A DNA stretch of 64,000 nucleotides from Pantoea sp. (lineage in GTDB: Bacteria; Pseudomonadota; Gammaproteobacteria; Enterobacterales; Enterobacteriaceae): contig NZ_JAPWKD010000001.1 in NCBI RefSeq assembly GCF_028283705.1, forward strand, positions 1 through 64,000. Reading direction: 5' to 3'. Each line of letters opens with the position of its first letter. Position 1 is the stretch's first letter. The position numbers were made by a program, and so were the translations under genes. Below, one piece after another: positions 8,724-18,781 of this stretch. The notes under the pieces were generated by a model, which was not told the DNA's origin, did no database searches, and worked only from the letters and a program-made list of their open reading frames with translations.

Positions 8724-9503
8724 ATGAGTTTACAGGTTGAATATCAGCCGCCGCTCGATGCCTCACAGCTGCGCTACTTTATGCGCTTCGAGCAGGCCAA
8801 CGCCAATACCGAGTATCTGCCCCACGCCCATCCCTGGGGGCAGCTGATTGTCGTCAAAAGCCATGTGCTGGAGATGGAGGTGGAAGGGGAGCGCCTGCTG
8901 ACGCCAGCCGATATGCCGATCTGGATCCCACCCGGCCAGCGCCACAGCAGCTATAACCATCGTCAAGCGCAGTTTCGCACCTTCAATATTGCCGCCGATC
9001 TTTGCCTGGGCTTGCCATCACAAGCCTGCCTGTTGAATGCGGATGCCATCGTTCATGCCATTATGGACGAGTTTGCCCAACGCAACCTGGAGCAGCCACG
9101 CAGTGAAGCAGACTGGCGATTGTGCGAGGTGCTATGTGACCGGCTGCGCCTCGCGCCATCGCATAAAAGCTATCTGCCCACCTCGGATGACAAATTGCTG
9201 GCACCGATTCTGCACGCGCTCCAGGCGCATCCCGGCGATAACACCACGCTGGCACAATGGGCTAAACGGGTGTTTACCACCGAGCGTACGCTGGCGCGGC
9301 GTTGCCAGCAGCAGCTGCATATGTCCTTTAGCGAGTGGCGACAACGTCTGCGTTTTTTGCGTGCGATTGCCTTGCTGGAGCAGGGGATGAGTGTACAGGC
9401 GATTGCTTTTGAGCTGGGCTACAGCTCCGCCTCGGCGCTGATTGTCATGTTTCAGCACCAGGCCGGGACCACACCGGATCGCTATCGTAGCCGGTTAGGT
9501 TAA
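8724..9503 (+). CDS. AraC-family regulator with N-terminal cupin
   Basis: This 259-aa regulator has an N-terminal cupin sensor (about residues 15-100; [18 protein letters not shown] and [14 protein letters not shown]) and two C-terminal AraC helix-turn-helix motifs (about 160-255; [21 protein letters not shown] and [21 protein letters not shown]). The architecture matches NimR-type regulators, which govern a neighbouring exporter. The divergent EamA gene is the natural target, with ligand unknown. The ribosome site before 8724 is weak (GGACAG). Confidence 0.85.
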   Translation: MSLQVEYQPPLDASQLRYFMRFEQANANTEYLPHAHPWGQLIVVKSHVLEMEVEGERLLTPADMPIWIPPGQRHSSYNHRQAQFRTFNIAADLCLGLPSQACLLNADAIVHAIMDEFAQRNLEQPRSEADWRLCEVLCDRLRLAPSHKSYLPTSDDKLLAPILHALQAHPGDNTTLAQWAKRVFTTERTLARRCQQQLHMSFSEWRQRLRFLRAIALLEQGMSVQAIAFELGYSSASALIVMFQHQAGTTPDRYRSRLG

Positions 9504-9555
9504 TCAAAGGCTTTGTGCCAGAATATGGGCCTTTCGAATTTACAGGACTGCCGTG

Positions 9556-10695
9556 GTGAAAATTCTCGTCGATGAAAACATGCCGTATGCCCGTGAACTC
9601 TTTAGCCGCACCGGTGAGGTGCTGGCGGTGCCGGGACGTCCCTTACCGGAAGCTGAACTCGCTGATGCCAGCGGGCTGATGGTGCGGTCAGTCACCAAAG
9701 TCAATGCGGCCCTGCTGGCCGGTACGCCGGTGAAATTTGTCGGTACCGCGACGGCGGGCACCGACCATATCGATGAGACCTCGCTGGTGGAGGCGGGTAT
9801 CGCCTTCTCCGCCGCGCCGGGCTGCAACGCCATCGCAGTGGTGGAATATGTCTTCTCCTCGCTGCTGCTGCTGGCGGAGCGCGATGGTTTTAATCTGCGC
9901 GATCGTACCGTGGGGATTGTCGGCGTAGGCAATGTCGGTGGTCGTCTGCAAAAACGCTTGCAGGCGTGGGGCGTGAAAACCCTGTTGTGCGATCCGCCGC
10001 GTGCCGATCGCGGTGATGCGGAAGTTTTCCACTCGCTGGATGAACTGGTGGCGCAGGCCGATATTCTCACCTTCCATACGCCGTTATTTAAAGATGGCCG
10101 GTATAAAAGCTGGCATCTTGCGGATGCGGCGCTGCTGATGGCGCTGCGACCGAATACCATTCTGATCAACGCCTGTCGTGGCCCGGTGGTGGATAACGCG
10201 GCACTGCTGCAAGTGCTGAATATGCGCCAGGATCTCAGCGTGGTGCTGGATGTGTGGGAGCCGGAACCGGAGCTGTCGCTGGAACTGCTGGATAAGGTGG
10301 ACATTGCCACCGCCCATATCGCCGGTTACACCCTCGAAGGCAAAGCGCGCGGTACCACGCAGGTGTTTGAAGCCTGGTGTGAGTTTCTCGGTCAGCCGCA
10401 GCAGGTGCCGCTGGAAAGCCTGCTGCCCGCCCCGGAGTTTGGCAGCATTACCTTACACGGCAAGCTTGACCAGCCAGTGCTGAAACGTCTGGTGCACCTG
10501 GTGTATGATGTGCGCCGCGATGATGCTCCGCTGCGTAAAGTGGCGGCGCAGCCGGGCGAGTTTGACCGCCTGCGTAAGCAATATGAAGAACGCCGCGAAT
10601 GGTCATCATTGCAGGTGATTTGCGATGACGCCGGGGCGGCGGACATGCTTAATCAACTCGGGTTCCGCGCCACGCTGCAACCGGCAGGTGCCTGA
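9556..10695 (+). CDS. pdxB: Erythronate-4-phosphate dehydrogenase PdxB
   Basis: PdxB oxidises 4-phosphoerythronate to 2-oxo-3-hydroxy-4-phosphobutanoate, the second step of DXP-dependent pyridoxal phosphate synthesis, in the cytosol. It is 379 aa from the second of two GTG codons (9556), giving [12 protein letters not shown] as in E. coli; AGGA lies 8 bases upstream. The NAD-binding Rossmann fold shows [16 protein letters not shown] near residue 118. Catalytic-domain segments include [14 protein letters not shown] and the [10 protein letters not shown] histidine. The C-terminal ~90 residues are the PdxB dimerisation domain. Confidence 0.96.
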   Translation: MKILVDENMPYARELFSRTGEVLAVPGRPLPEAELADASGLMVRSVTKVNAALLAGTPVKFVGTATAGTDHIDETSLVEAGIAFSAAPGCNAIAVVEYVFSSLLLLAERDGFNLRDRTVGIVGVGNVGGRLQKRLQAWGVKTLLCDPPRADRGDAEVFHSLDELVAQADILTFHTPLFKDGRYKSWHLADAALLMALRPNTILINACRGPVVDNAALLQVLNMRQDLSVVLDVWEPEPELSLELLDKVDIATAHIAGYTLEGKARGTTQVFEAWCEFLGQPQQVPLESLLPAPEFGSITLHGKLDQPVLKRLVHLVYDVRRDDAPLRKVAAQPGEFDRLRKQYEERREWSSLQVICDDAGAADMLNQLGFRATLQPAGA

Positions 10696-10711
10696 TTTGT
10701 CCGAATTAATG

Positions 10712-10740
10712 GGCGGTGAATATCACCGCCTTCTGTTTTT
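10712..10740 (+). terminator. Terminator/attenuator between pdxB and usg
   Basis: Arms GGCGGTGA (10712-10719) and TCACCGCC (10723-10730) enclose a 3-base loop and are followed by TTCTGTTTTT. The U tract is interrupted, so partial read-through into usg is plausible. Confidence 0.6.
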
Positions 10741-10765
10741 ATGTCATTGTCTGGAGTAAACCAAC

Positions 10766-11776
10766 ATGTCTGACGGCTGGAATATTGCGCTATTGGGCGC
10801 GACAGGCGCAGTAGGGAACGCTGTACTGGAACTGCTGGCGGAACGCCAGTTCCCGGTTGGTGAAATCTATTTGCTGGCGAGCGAAAACGGCGCAGGCGAA
10901 ATTAAGCGTTTCGAAGGTCGCTCGGTGCGGGTAGAGGATGCGGCAGAATTTGACTGGTCCCAGGCCCAGCTGGCGTTTTTCGCTGCGGGGCGTAACGCCG
11001 CCGCGCGTTACGCCGAAGAAGCGGCCAGCCAGGGTTGCCTGGTGATCGACAGCAGCGATTTGTTCGCACTGGAGCCGGATGTGCCGCTGGTGGTGCCGGA
11101 TGTCAATCCACAAGTGCTGGCGGATTATCGCAACCGTAACATCATTTGCGTAGCGGATAGCCTGGTCAGCCAGTTACTGAGCGCCATCAAACCGCTGGTG
11201 GAAGCCGCCGGTCTGGGCCGTTTACAGGTGACCAACCTGATTTCTGTCTCCAGTGATGGTAAAAGCGCGGTGGATGCGCTGGCTGGAGAGAGCGCGCGTT
11301 TGCTGAACGGCGTCCCGGCGGATGAACATTATTATGGCCGCCAGCTGGCGTTCAACCTGCTGCCGCAGCTGGTGGACAGTCAGGGCAGCGTGGAAAGTGA
11401 ACGTCGTCTGGTGGATCAGGTACGCAAGGTGTTGCAGGACGAAGGCTTACCGATTGCAGTGAGCAGCGTGCAGGTGCCGGTGTTCTACGGCAATGCGCAA
11501 ATCGTACACCTGGAGAATCTGCGCCCGCTGTCTGCCGAAGAAGCGCGGGATGAACTGGCGCGGGCGGATGATATCCGTCTCAGCGACGAGGGCGACTACC
11601 CAACCCAGGTGCAGGATGCTTCCGGTAACGGTGAGCTGAGCATCGGTTGTGTCCGCAATGATTATGGTATTCCTGAGCTGCTGCAATTCTGGTCGGTGGC
11701 GGACAACATCCGTTTCGGCGGTGCGCTGATGGCGGTGAAAACTGCTGAGAAGTTAGTGCAGGAGTATCTGTATTAA
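10766..11776 (+). CDS. usg: Usg, aspartate-semialdehyde dehydrogenase-like protein
   Basis: This 336-aa protein has the Asd fold: an N-terminal NADP site ([22 protein letters not shown]), [23 protein letters not shown], and the C-terminal dimerisation half. Where active Asd enzymes have the catalytic Cys in an NC motif, this protein reads [12 protein letters not shown], so enzymatic activity is doubtful, as for E. coli Usg. Its role is unknown. Its TAA overlaps the truA ATG by one base, indicating translational coupling in the usg-truA-dedA block. Confidence 0.9.
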   Translation: MSDGWNIALLGATGAVGNAVLELLAERQFPVGEIYLLASENGAGEIKRFEGRSVRVEDAAEFDWSQAQLAFFAAGRNAAARYAEEAASQGCLVIDSSDLFALEPDVPLVVPDVNPQVLADYRNRNIICVADSLVSQLLSAIKPLVEAAGLGRLQVTNLISVSSDGKSAVDALAGESARLLNGVPADEHYYGRQLAFNLLPQLVDSQGSVESERRLVDQVRKVLQDEGLPIAVSSVQVPVFYGNAQIVHLENLRPLSAEEARDELARADDIRLSDEGDYPTQVQDASGNGELSIGCVRNDYGIPELLQFWSVADNIRFGGALMAVKTAEKLVQEYLY

Positions 11777-12582
11777 TGTTGTCTGAAGGTAACACGCATA
11801 AGCTGGCGTTAGGCATTGAATATGATGGCAGCCGTTACTACGGCTGGCAGCGGCAGCAGGAAGTCCGCAGCGTGCAGGAAAAGCTGGAAAAAGCGCTGTC
11901 GCAAGTGGCGAATCATCCGGTCAGCGTGTTCTGCGCCGGGCGTACTGATGCCGGCGTGCACGGCACCGGTCAGGTGGTGCATTTTGAAACCACTTCGCAG
12001 CGTGCCGACGGAGCCTGGACGCTGGGCGTCAACGCCAATCTGCCACCGGACATCGCGGTGCGCTGGGTGAAAGCGGTGCCGGACGAGTTTCATGCCCGCT
12101 TCAGCGCCACGGCGCGCCGTTATCGCTACGTGATATACAACCAGCGGCTGCGTCCGGCGATTCTCGGCAATGGTGTAACGCATTTTTACCATCCGCTGGA
12201 TGCCGAAAAGATGCAGCGCGCCGGTCAGTGTCTGCTGGGCGAAAATGATTTCACGTCGTTTCGCGCGGTGCAGTGCCAGTCACGTACGCCGTGGCGCAAT
12301 GTGATGCATCTGAACGTCACGCGCCAGGGGCCATACGTCATTGTCGATATTAAGGCCAATGCGTTTGTGCATCATATGGTGCGCAATATCGTGGGTAGCC
12401 TGATGGAAATTGGCTGTGGTAATCAGCCGGAAGACTGGATGGCGACGTTACTGGCAGCGAAAGATCGCACACTTGCGGCCGCAACGGCCCGAGCCGAGGG
12501 TTTGTATTTGGTGGCGGTGGATTATCCATCCCACTTTGCGTTACCTCAGCCTGCGCTGGGACCGTTGTTCCTCGCAGATTAA
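11776..12582 (+). CDS. truA: tRNA pseudouridine(38-40) synthase TruA
   Basis: TruA converts U38-U40 of the anticodon stem-loop of many tRNAs to pseudouridine. It is 268 aa; the catalytic aspartate sits in [19 protein letters not shown] (near residue 58). Other signatures are [34 protein letters not shown], the [11 protein letters not shown] loop and [16 protein letters not shown]. The start overlaps the usg stop (TAATG). Confidence 0.96.
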   Translation: MLSEGNTHKLALGIEYDGSRYYGWQRQQEVRSVQEKLEKALSQVANHPVSVFCAGRTDAGVHGTGQVVHFETTSQRADGAWTLGVNANLPPDIAVRWVKAVPDEFHARFSATARRYRYVIYNQRLRPAILGNGVTHFYHPLDAEKMQRAGQCLLGENDFTSFRAVQCQSRTPWRNVMHLNVTRQGPYVIVDIKANAFVHHMVRNIVGSLMEIGCGNQPEDWMATLLAAKDRTLAAATARAEGLYLVAVDYPSHFALPQPALGPLFLAD

Positions 12583-12615
12583 TTGTTACCCGAAGGATGT
12601 AAGGAGCCTGGCTTT

Positions 12616-13278
12616 ATGGAGTTCATCCATTTTATCGTCGATTTTATCCTGCATATTGATGTGCATTTGGCCGAACTGGTGGCGCAGTATGGCATCTGGA
12701 TTTACGCCATTCTGTTCCTGATTCTGTTCTGCGAAACCGGGCTGGTGGTGACACCTTTCCTGCCGGGTGATTCGCTGTTATTTGTGGCCGGTGCGCTGGC
12801 GGCGCTGCCCAGCAACGACCTCAATGTGCATATGATGGTGGCATTGATGGTGATCGCGGCGATTCTGGGTGATGCGGTTAACTACACCATTGGTCGCCTG
12901 TTTGGTGAGAAGTTATTCAGCAATCCCAACTCGAAGATTTTCCGTCGCAGCTACCTGGACAAGACCCACGCCTTCTACGAACGCCATGGCGGTAAAACCA
13001 TTATACTTGCGCGCTTTGTACCAATCGTGCGAACCTTTGCCCCCTTTGTGGCAGGGATGGGACATATGTCTTATCGCCACTTCGCGCTCTTTAACGTCTC
13101 GGGTGCGCTGCTGTGGGTGCTGCTGTTCTCTTACGCGGGCTACCTGTTTGGGGATCTGCCGGTGGTGCAGGAGAACCTGAAACTGCTGATCGTCGCGATT
13201 ATTGTGGTGTCGATTCTGCCGGGCGTAATTGAAGTCTGGCGTCATCGCCGTCAGGCACGTCAGCAGAAATCTCAGTAA
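12616..13278 (+). CDS. dedA: DedA-family membrane protein
   Basis: DedA proteins are inner-membrane SNARE-associated/VTT-domain proteins; relatives have been implicated in lipid-carrier recycling and membrane-potential maintenance. The 220-aa protein starts at 12616 ([15 protein letters not shown]), with AAGGAG upstream; the longer reading from 12583 would include this ribosome site. Family marks are [20 protein letters not shown], the [13 protein letters not shown] segment and [18 protein letters not shown]. It follows truA by 33 bases. Confidence 0.93.
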   Translation: MEFIHFIVDFILHIDVHLAELVAQYGIWIYAILFLILFCETGLVVTPFLPGDSLLFVAGALAALPSNDLNVHMMVALMVIAAILGDAVNYTIGRLFGEKLFSNPNSKIFRRSYLDKTHAFYERHGGKTIILARFVPIVRTFAPFVAGMGHMSYRHFALFNVSGALLWVLLFSYAGYLFGDLPVVQENLKLLIVAIIVVSILPGVIEVWRHRRQARQQKSQ

Positions 13279-13342
13279 GCGCAAAACCAGATTTTTATCC
13301 ACAGCGAGAAGCGGTTGTGGTTTAATGAGCGACATTTACGGC

Positions 13343-13364
13343 CTGCTGAAGGTGATTTCAGCAG
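13343..13364 (+). promoter_or_regulatory. Hairpin in the accD leader
   Basis: CTGCTGAA (13343-13350) and TTCAGCAG (13357-13364) form an 8-bp stem with a 6-base loop, 46 bases before the accD ATG. No U tract follows. It may be an mRNA leader structure. AccD in E. coli binds its own mRNA, but that site is not assigned here. Confidence 0.35.
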
Positions 13365-13410
13365 CAATGAGAAGACTGGACCAGGTCGGTTTTAAACAGA
13401 AAGGTCATCA

Positions 13411-14319
13411 ATGAGCTGGATTGAACGCATACTTAACAAAAGCAATATTACGCCGACGCGCCGTGCCAGTATCCCGGAAGGGGTGTGGACTAAGTGCGAC
13501 AGCTGTGGCCAGGTGCTGTATCGCGCCGAGCTGGAGCGTAATCTTGAGGTCTGCCCGAAGTGCGACCATCACATGCGCATGCATGGCCGTGAGCGCCTGC
13601 ATAGCCTGCTGGATGAAGGAACACTGGTAGAATTAGGTAGCGAGCTGGAACCGAAGGATCTGCTGAAGTTCCGTGACTCGAAAAAGTACAAAGATCGTCT
13701 GTCTGCGGCGCAGAAAGAAACCGACGAGAAAGATGCCCTGATCGTCATGAAAGGTCAGCTGCACGGTATGCCGGTGGTGGCTGCGGCGTTTGAGTTTGCC
13801 TTTATGGGTGGCTCAATGGGTTCGGTTGTTGGTGCTCGCTTTGTGCGTGCAGTTGAACAGGCGCTGGAAGATAACTGCCCACTGATCTGCTTCTCCGCCA
13901 GTGGTGGTGCACGTATGCAGGAAGCGTTGATGTCGCTGATGCAGATGGCGAAAACCAGTGCAGCGCTGGCGAAAATGCAGGAACGCGGTCTGCCGTATAT
14001 CTCGGTACTGACTGACCCAACCATGGGTGGCGTTTCTGCCAGCTTCGCGATGCTGGGCGATCTTAACGTCGCGGAACCGAAAGCGTTGATCGGCTTTGCC
14101 GGCCCACGTGTTATCGAGCAGACCGTACGTGAAAAACTGCCGCCGGGCTTCCAGCGCAGTGAATTCCTGATTGAGAAAGGCGCGATCGATATGATCATCC
14201 GTCGTCCGGAAATGCGCTTTAAGCTGGCAAGCCTGCTGGCGAAAATGATGAACCTGCCAGCGCCGCTGCAGGATGGTGATCAGCCCACTGCGGCTGAGCC
14301 GGAAAGCAGCGAGGCCTGA
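13411..14319 (+). CDS. accD: Acetyl-CoA carboxylase carboxyltransferase subunit beta
   Basis: AccD with AccA forms the carboxyltransferase that moves CO2 from carboxybiotin to acetyl-CoA, giving malonyl-CoA for fatty-acid synthesis. It is 302 aa. The N-terminal zinc ribbon has Cys29, 32, 48 and 51 (KCDSCG...VCPKCDHH). The crotonase-like domain has [34 protein letters not shown] and [22 protein letters not shown] precedes the ATG. Confidence 0.97.
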   Translation: MSWIERILNKSNITPTRRASIPEGVWTKCDSCGQVLYRAELERNLEVCPKCDHHMRMHGRERLHSLLDEGTLVELGSELEPKDLLKFRDSKKYKDRLSAAQKETDEKDALIVMKGQLHGMPVVAAAFEFAFMGGSMGSVVGARFVRAVEQALEDNCPLICFSASGGARMQEALMSLMQMAKTSAALAKMQERGLPYISVLTDPTMGGVSASFAMLGDLNVAEPKALIGFAGPRVIEQTVREKLPPGFQRSEFLIEKGAIDMIIRRPEMRFKLASLLAKMMNLPAPLQDGDQPTAAEPESSEA

Positions 14320-14330
14320 CAGGCAACGGA

Positions 14331-14353
14331 AAGGCGCAGCAATGCGCCTTTTT
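14331..14353 (+). terminator. Terminator after accD
   Basis: AAGGCGCA (14331-14338) and TGCGCCTT (14343-14350) form a stem with loop GCAA; the T run continues to 14353. folC begins 33 bases later, so it may only attenuate. Confidence 0.65.
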
Positions 14354-14385
14354 ACTAATGCCGCGACACATGCTGAACGGGAAAC

Positions 14386-15654
14386 ATGGACACTCTTCAC
14401 CTTCCTCAAGCCACGTCGCCTTTGGCCACGTGGCTTCATTATCTTGAACATCTGCATTCTCAGACCATCGAACTGGGTCTGGATCGTATTCAACGCGTCG
14501 CTGCACGCCTCAACCTGCTAAAACCTGCTCCCTTCGTCTTCACTGTTGCCGGAACCAATGGCAAAGGCACCACCTGCCGTACGCTGGAAACGTTACTGAT
14601 GGCCGCCGGTTTCCGTGTCGGGGTCTACAGTTCACCGCATCTGGTGCGATACACCGAACGGGTGCGCATTCAGGGCGAGGAGCTGGATGAAGCTCTGCAC
14701 AGCGCCAGTTTTGCCGCCATTGAAGCCGGGCGCGGCGACATCTCGCTGACCTATTTCGAGTTCGGTACCTTATCCGCGTTAAATCTGTTCCGTGAAGCGG
14801 GGCTGGATGTGGTGATCCTTGAGGTCGGCCTGGGTGGACGCCTCGACGCGACTAATATCGTCGATGCCAATGTGGCGGTGGTCACCAGCATCGCGCTGGA
14901 CCACACCGACTGGCTGGGGCCGGATCGCGAAAGCATTGGCCGTGAAAAAGCGGGTGTGTTCCGTGCAGGTAAACCGGCCGTAGTGGGGGAACCGGATATG
15001 CCGCATACCATCGCGATCGTTGCGGCAGAGAAGGGCGCATTGCTGTTGCAGCGTAACCACGACTGGCAATGGCAGCAGCATGGCGACAGCTGGACGCTGC
15101 AGGATGCGCAGGGTGAATTGCGCGACCTGCCGTTACCGCAGGTGCCGTTACCCAATGCCGCGACCGCGCTTATCGCGCTGCGTGCGTCGGGTTTACCGGT
15201 TAGCGAGGCGATTATTCGTCAGCATCTGCCGCTGGCTATTTTGCCGGGTCGTTTCCAGACGGTCAGTGAATCACCACGTGTGATCCTGGATGTAGCACAT
15301 AATCCCCACGCCGCTTATTATCTGGCTTCGCGTCTGGCGGAACTGCCGCGTTCCGGTAAGGTTCATGCGGTGGTAGGTATGCTGCATGATAAAGATATCG
15401 CGGGAACGCTGGCGGCGCTGGCACCTCAGGTGGATAGCTGGTACTGCGCTCCCCTTGAGGGCCCACGCGGTGCGACAGCGGAGCAGCTGATTGCCCATCT
15501 CGCGAGTGGTGAAGCATTTGCTACCGTGGATGCTGCCTGGCAGGCAGCGCGGTTGCAGGCGCATCCCGAGGACGTGATTCTGGTGTGTGGTTCTTTCCAC
15601 ACCGTGGCACAGGTAATGGAATCGATGGCAGCGGAGAACGGCAGTGGCAAGTAA
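14386..15654 (+). CDS. folC: Dihydrofolate synthase / folylpolyglutamate synthase FolC
   Basis: FolC joins glutamate to dihydropteroate and then extends tetrahydrofolate with glutamates, using ATP. It is 422 aa, Mur-ligase type. The P-loop is TVAGTNGKGTTCRTLE (near residue 50). Further motifs are SSPHLVRYTERVRI, ILEVGLGGRLDATNIVD, SIALDHTDWLG and, in the C-terminal domain, ILDVAHNPHA. Its last 11 bases overlap dedD. Confidence 0.96.
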   Translation: MDTLHLPQATSPLATWLHYLEHLHSQTIELGLDRIQRVAARLNLLKPAPFVFTVAGTNGKGTTCRTLETLLMAAGFRVGVYSSPHLVRYTERVRIQGEELDEALHSASFAAIEAGRGDISLTYFEFGTLSALNLFREAGLDVVILEVGLGGRLDATNIVDANVAVVTSIALDHTDWLGPDRESIGREKAGVFRAGKPAVVGEPDMPHTIAIVAAEKGALLLQRNHDWQWQQHGDSWTLQDAQGELRDLPLPQVPLPNAATALIALRASGLPVSEAIIRQHLPLAILPGRFQTVSESPRVILDVAHNPHAAYYLASRLAELPRSGKVHAVVGMLHDKDIAGTLAALAPQVDSWYCAPLEGPRGATAEQLIAHLASGEAFATVDAAWQAARLQAHPEDVILVCGSFHTVAQVMESMAAENGSGK

Positions 15655-16381
15655 GTTTCAGAACCGTTTGGTTGGCACAGTGATTCTGGTGGCGGTTGGC
15701 GTCATCGTCTTACCTGGCCTGCTGGATGGTAAGAAAAAGCACTACAAAGAGGAGTTCGCTGCCATTCCGCTGGTGCCGAAACCGGATGATCAGCAGGACA
15801 GCGAGATGGTGCCACCGGTCACCCAGCCGTTGCCTGCTCAGCCGCCGGAAGGCGCGGGTTCGACGACCGAGCCGAGTGCGACCAATAGCAAAACGTCCAC
15901 CAGTCCGGCAGAGAGCGGCAATACTCAGCCAGCTCAGAATAGCGAACCCAGTGTGGTGACGCCGCCGCCGATCCATCAAAGCGCGCCGGTACAGACGCCG
16001 AAACCTAAACCCGTCGAGCAGCCTAAGCCGAAACCGATTGAGCAACCCAGGCCGAAACCGGTTGAGCCTAAGCCGGTGGAACAGCCGAAACCGGTCGAAA
16101 CGCCGAAGCAGAGTGAAGCAGAAGCGCCAGCACCCGCGGGTCAGGCTTATGTGGTGCAGCTCGGGGCGTTGAAAAACGCAGCGAAGGTCAACGAGATTGT
16201 GGCGCAGTTGCGTCTCTCGGGCTATCGCGCCTTTACGGTGCCGTCAACGCCAGTTCAAGGCCAGATCACCCGTATTTATGTCGGGCCGGATGCGTCAAAA
16301 GCGAAGATGCAGGCGGCGCTGGGTGAGCTGAAAAACCTTTCCGGACTCGGTGGGGTCGTCAAACCGTACAGCACGCGCTAA
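15644..16381 (+). CDS. dedD: Cell-division protein DedD (SPOR domain)
   Basis: DedD is an inner-membrane septal protein that aids constriction and binds denuded septal peptidoglycan. It is 245 aa from a GTG at 15644 inside folC (MASKFQNRL). One N-terminal helix (about 9-27, VGTVILVAVGVIVLPGLL) precedes a long low-complexity linker. The linker holds a proline/lysine run at about residues 118-158 built from units like PKPVEQ and PKPIEQ. The C-terminal SPOR domain (about 167-243) begins AYVVQLGALKN and includes RIYVGPDASKAKMQ. Confidence 0.94.
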   Translation: MASKFQNRLVGTVILVAVGVIVLPGLLDGKKKHYKEEFAAIPLVPKPDDQQDSEMVPPVTQPLPAQPPEGAGSTTEPSATNSKTSTSPAESGNTQPAQNSEPSVVTPPPIHQSAPVQTPKPKPVEQPKPKPIEQPRPKPVEPKPVEQPKPVETPKQSEAEAPAPAGQAYVVQLGALKNAAKVNEIVAQLRLSGYRAFTVPSTPVQGQITRIYVGPDASKAKMQAALGELKNLSGLGGVVKPYSTR

Positions 16382-16497
16382 ACCGTTGATAAGCCGCGCC
16401 GATAGCAGAAAAAGGCGCGGTATAGCACAGGTTGTTCATCAAATTGATGACAGAAAAATTATTTTATTTCAGTTGGTTACCTTGCTGAGATACGTCG

Positions 16498-16529
16498 GGG
16501 CGAGGTGATTTTTTTTCTTCGCCCTTTTT
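16498..16529 (+). terminator. Possible terminator after dedD
   Basis: GGGCGA (16498-16503) pairs with TCGCCC (16519-16524), followed by TTTTT. The stem is short and the loop is 15 bases, so it is weak; it would separate dedD from the PurR-controlled cvpA promoter just downstream. Confidence 0.4.
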
Positions 16530-16553
16530 ATGGATACGGAACCGGAAAACCCT

Positions 16554-16569
16554 ACGCAAACGTTTTCTT
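16554..16569 (+). promoter_or_regulatory. PurR operator upstream of cvpA-purF
   Basis: ACGCAAACGTTTTCTT matches the PurR consensus ACGCAAACGTTTNCNT at every defined base. It lies 65 bases before cvpA and just upstream of the -10 hexamer, so bound PurR with hypoxanthine or guanine would block the promoter. The same arrangement is known for E. coli cvpA-purF. Confidence 0.9.
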
Positions 16570-16576
16570 TTTCTGT

Positions 16577-16582
16577 TAGAAT
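16577..16582 (+). promoter_or_regulatory. -10 element of the cvpA-purF promoter
   Basis: TAGAAT at 16577-16582 is a good -10. Its -35 region, about 17 bases upstream, falls in the PurR operator (16554-16569). Confidence 0.6.
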
Positions 16583-16633
16583 GCGCCCCGAACTGGATGC
16601 AGGGGTGCAATCGCGCTGGCGCTGGAAGAGTTC

Positions 16634-17119
16634 ATGATCTGGATTGATTACGTCATTATTGCGGTAGTTAGTTTTTCGGCTCTGGTCAGCCTGGTTCGCG
16701 GGTTTGTCCGGGAAGCCTTATCTCTCGTTACCTGGGGATGTGCGTTTTTTGTCGCCAGTCACTACTACGCCTACCTTGCAGTCTGGTTTACAGGTTTTGA
16801 CGACGAACTGGTTCGTAACGGTATCGCTATCGCGGTACTGTTCGTTGCTACCCTGATTGTGGGTGCCATCGTGAACTATGTGATCGGCACGCTGGTTGAA
16901 AAGACCGGCCTGTCGGGAACCGACAGGGTGTTGGGGGTCTGTTTCGGGGCGTTGCGTGGCGTGCTAATCGTTGCCGCTATTCTCTTCTTCCTTGATACAT
17001 TCACCGGCTTCTCGAAAAGCCCGGACTGGCAGCAGTCCCAACTCATTCCCCAGTTCAGTTACATCATCAGGTGGTTTTTTGACTATCTGAAAAGCACGTC
17101 GAGTTTTTTACCCCGGTGA
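16634..17119 (+). CDS. cvpA: CvpA, colicin V production membrane protein
   Basis: CvpA is a small inner-membrane protein first found as needed for colicin V production; homologues affect envelope stress and bile tolerance. It is 161 aa with four helices (near 5-22, 28-50, 65-88 and 103-124). Family signatures are IDYVIIAVVSFSALVSLVRGF at the start and the GTDRVLGVCFGALRGVLIV segment. It is first in the PurR-controlled cvpA-purF unit, 36 bases before purF. Confidence 0.95.
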   Translation: MIWIDYVIIAVVSFSALVSLVRGFVREALSLVTWGCAFFVASHYYAYLAVWFTGFDDELVRNGIAIAVLFVATLIVGAIVNYVIGTLVEKTGLSGTDRVLGVCFGALRGVLIVAAILFFLDTFTGFSKSPDWQQSQLIPQFSYIIRWFFDYLKSTSSFLPR

Positions 17120-17155
17120 CGCCACCGGGAGTGCGGCTAATGAGGAAATGACAAC

Positions 17156-18673
17156 ATGTGCGGTATTGTTGGTATCACCGGTTTTATGCCAGTAAACCAG
17201 TCGATCTATGACGCGTTAACGGTGCTGCAGCACCGCGGGCAGGATGCCGCCGGCATTTGTACCATCGATGCGCTTAACTGCTTTCGTCTGCGCAAAGCCA
17301 ATGGGCTGGTGAGCGATGTCTTCGAAGCACGCCACATGCAGCGTTTGCAAGGCAACATCGGGATTGGTCACGTACGTTATCCGACAGCAGGCAGCTCCAG
17401 CGCCTCTGAAGCGCAACCTTTCTATGTGAACTCCCCTTACGGCATTACGCTGGCGCACAACGGTAACCTGACCAACGCGCACGAACTGCGTAAGCAGCTG
17501 TTCGAAGTGGGTCGCCGTCACGTCAACACCACCTCTGATTCCGAAATTCTGCTCAACATCTTTGCGCAGGAGCTGGACCGTTTTCAGCATTACCCGCTGG
17601 AAGCTGACAACATTTTTGCCGCGGTGGCTGCCGTGCACCAGCAGGTGCGTGGTGCTTACGCGGTGGTTTCGATGATTATCGGTCATGGCATGGTTGCCTT
17701 CCGCGATCCTAACGGCATCCGTCCGCTGGTGCTGGGTAAACGCCAAATCGCCGATGGCCGTATCGAGTATATGGTCGCGTCTGAAAGCGTGGCGCTGGAT
17801 ACGCTGGGCTTTGAATTCATTCGTGACGTGGCACCGGGTGAAGCGGTCTACATCACCGAGCAGGGCCAGCTCTCCACGCGTCAGTGTGCTGAGAACCCGA
17901 AAAGCAATCCGTGCCTGTTCGAGTATGTCTACTTTGCGCGTCCGGACTCCTTCCTCGACAAAATTTCGGTCTACAGTGCGCGCGTACGTATGGGCACCAA
18001 GCTGGGTGCGAAGATCGCGCGTGAGTGGGAAGATCTTGATATCGATGTGGTGATCCCGATTCCGGAAACCTCAACCGATGTGGCGCTGGAAATCGCACGT
18101 ATCCTCGATAAACCTTATCGTCAGGGATTTGTGAAAAACCGCTACGTTGGCCGTACCTTCATCATGCCGGGCCAGCATCTGCGTCGCAGCGCGGTACGCC
18201 GCAAGCTGAACGCCAACCGTGCTGAGTTCCGTGATAAGAACGTGCTGCTGGTGGATGACTCTATCGTGCGTGGTACCACCTCGGAGCAAATTATCGAGAT
18301 GGCACGCGAAGCGGGTGCGAAGCGCGTCTATCTGGCTTCAGCCGCGCCGGAAATTCGTTTCCCGAACGTGTATGGCATCGATATGCCGAGCGCGACCGAG
18401 CTGATCGCCCATGGTCGTGAAGTGGAAGAGATTCGTCAGCTGATTAAAGCCGATGCGTTGATTTTCCAGGACCTCGACGATCTGATCGAAGCAGTACGCG
18501 AAGAGAACCCGGATATCGCGCAGTTTGAGTGCTCGGTATTTAACGGTATCTACGTGACTAAAGACGTTGACCAACGTTATCTTGATTACCTCCAGTCACT
18601 GCGTAATGACGATGCAAAAGCTATTGCACGTCAGACTGAAGTGGAAGGTCTGGAATTACATAACGAAGGTTAA
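17156..18673 (+). CDS. purF: Amidophosphoribosyltransferase PurF
   Basis: PurF makes 5-phosphoribosylamine from PRPP and glutamine, the committed step of purine synthesis. It is 505 aa. Cys2 ([10 protein letters not shown]) becomes the N-terminal nucleophile after Met removal. The Ntn glutaminase domain spans about 2-235, with [10 protein letters not shown] and LAHNGNLTN. The phosphoribosyltransferase domain has the PRPP loop [14 protein letters not shown] near residue 365. Control is by PurR at the cvpA promoter, plus nucleotide feedback known for the family. Confidence 0.97.
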   Translation: MCGIVGITGFMPVNQSIYDALTVLQHRGQDAAGICTIDALNCFRLRKANGLVSDVFEARHMQRLQGNIGIGHVRYPTAGSSSASEAQPFYVNSPYGITLAHNGNLTNAHELRKQLFEVGRRHVNTTSDSEILLNIFAQELDRFQHYPLEADNIFAAVAAVHQQVRGAYAVVSMIIGHGMVAFRDPNGIRPLVLGKRQIADGRIEYMVASESVALDTLGFEFIRDVAPGEAVYITEQGQLSTRQCAENPKSNPCLFEYVYFARPDSFLDKISVYSARVRMGTKLGAKIAREWEDLDIDVVIPIPETSTDVALEIARILDKPYRQGFVKNRYVGRTFIMPGQHLRRSAVRRKLNANRAEFRDKNVLLVDDSIVRGTTSEQIIEMAREAGAKRVYLASAAPEIRFPNVYGIDMPSATELIAHGREVEEIRQLIKADALIFQDLDDLIEAVREENPDIAQFECSVFNGIYVTKDVDQRYLDYLQSLRNDDAKAIARQTEVEGLELHNEG

Positions 18674-18679
18674 GTCCCT

Positions 18680-18706
18680 GCGCCCGTCTGATATTCAGGC
18701 GGGCGC
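18680..18706 (+). terminator. Probable terminator after purF
   Basis: GCGCCCG (18680-18686) pairs with CGGGCGC (18700-18706), and an inner CTGA/TCAG pairing extends the stem. The trailing sequence has only short T runs, so strength is uncertain. Confidence 0.5.
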
Positions 18707-18781
18707 TGCATTTCCCTCCTGGTTTGTCTTCCTCTTCTGCTGCGGGTTATGATTGTGGTTTACCTGCAGGGCAAAATAATT

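Noticed and set aside
13813..14493. 226-codon minus-strand frame across accD-folC
   Set aside because: It spans two well-supported genes and a terminator on the other strand.
18680..18706. purF-ubiX hairpin as a riboswitch or sRNA
   Set aside because: Only a simple stem-loop is present, with no conserved purine-riboswitch core.
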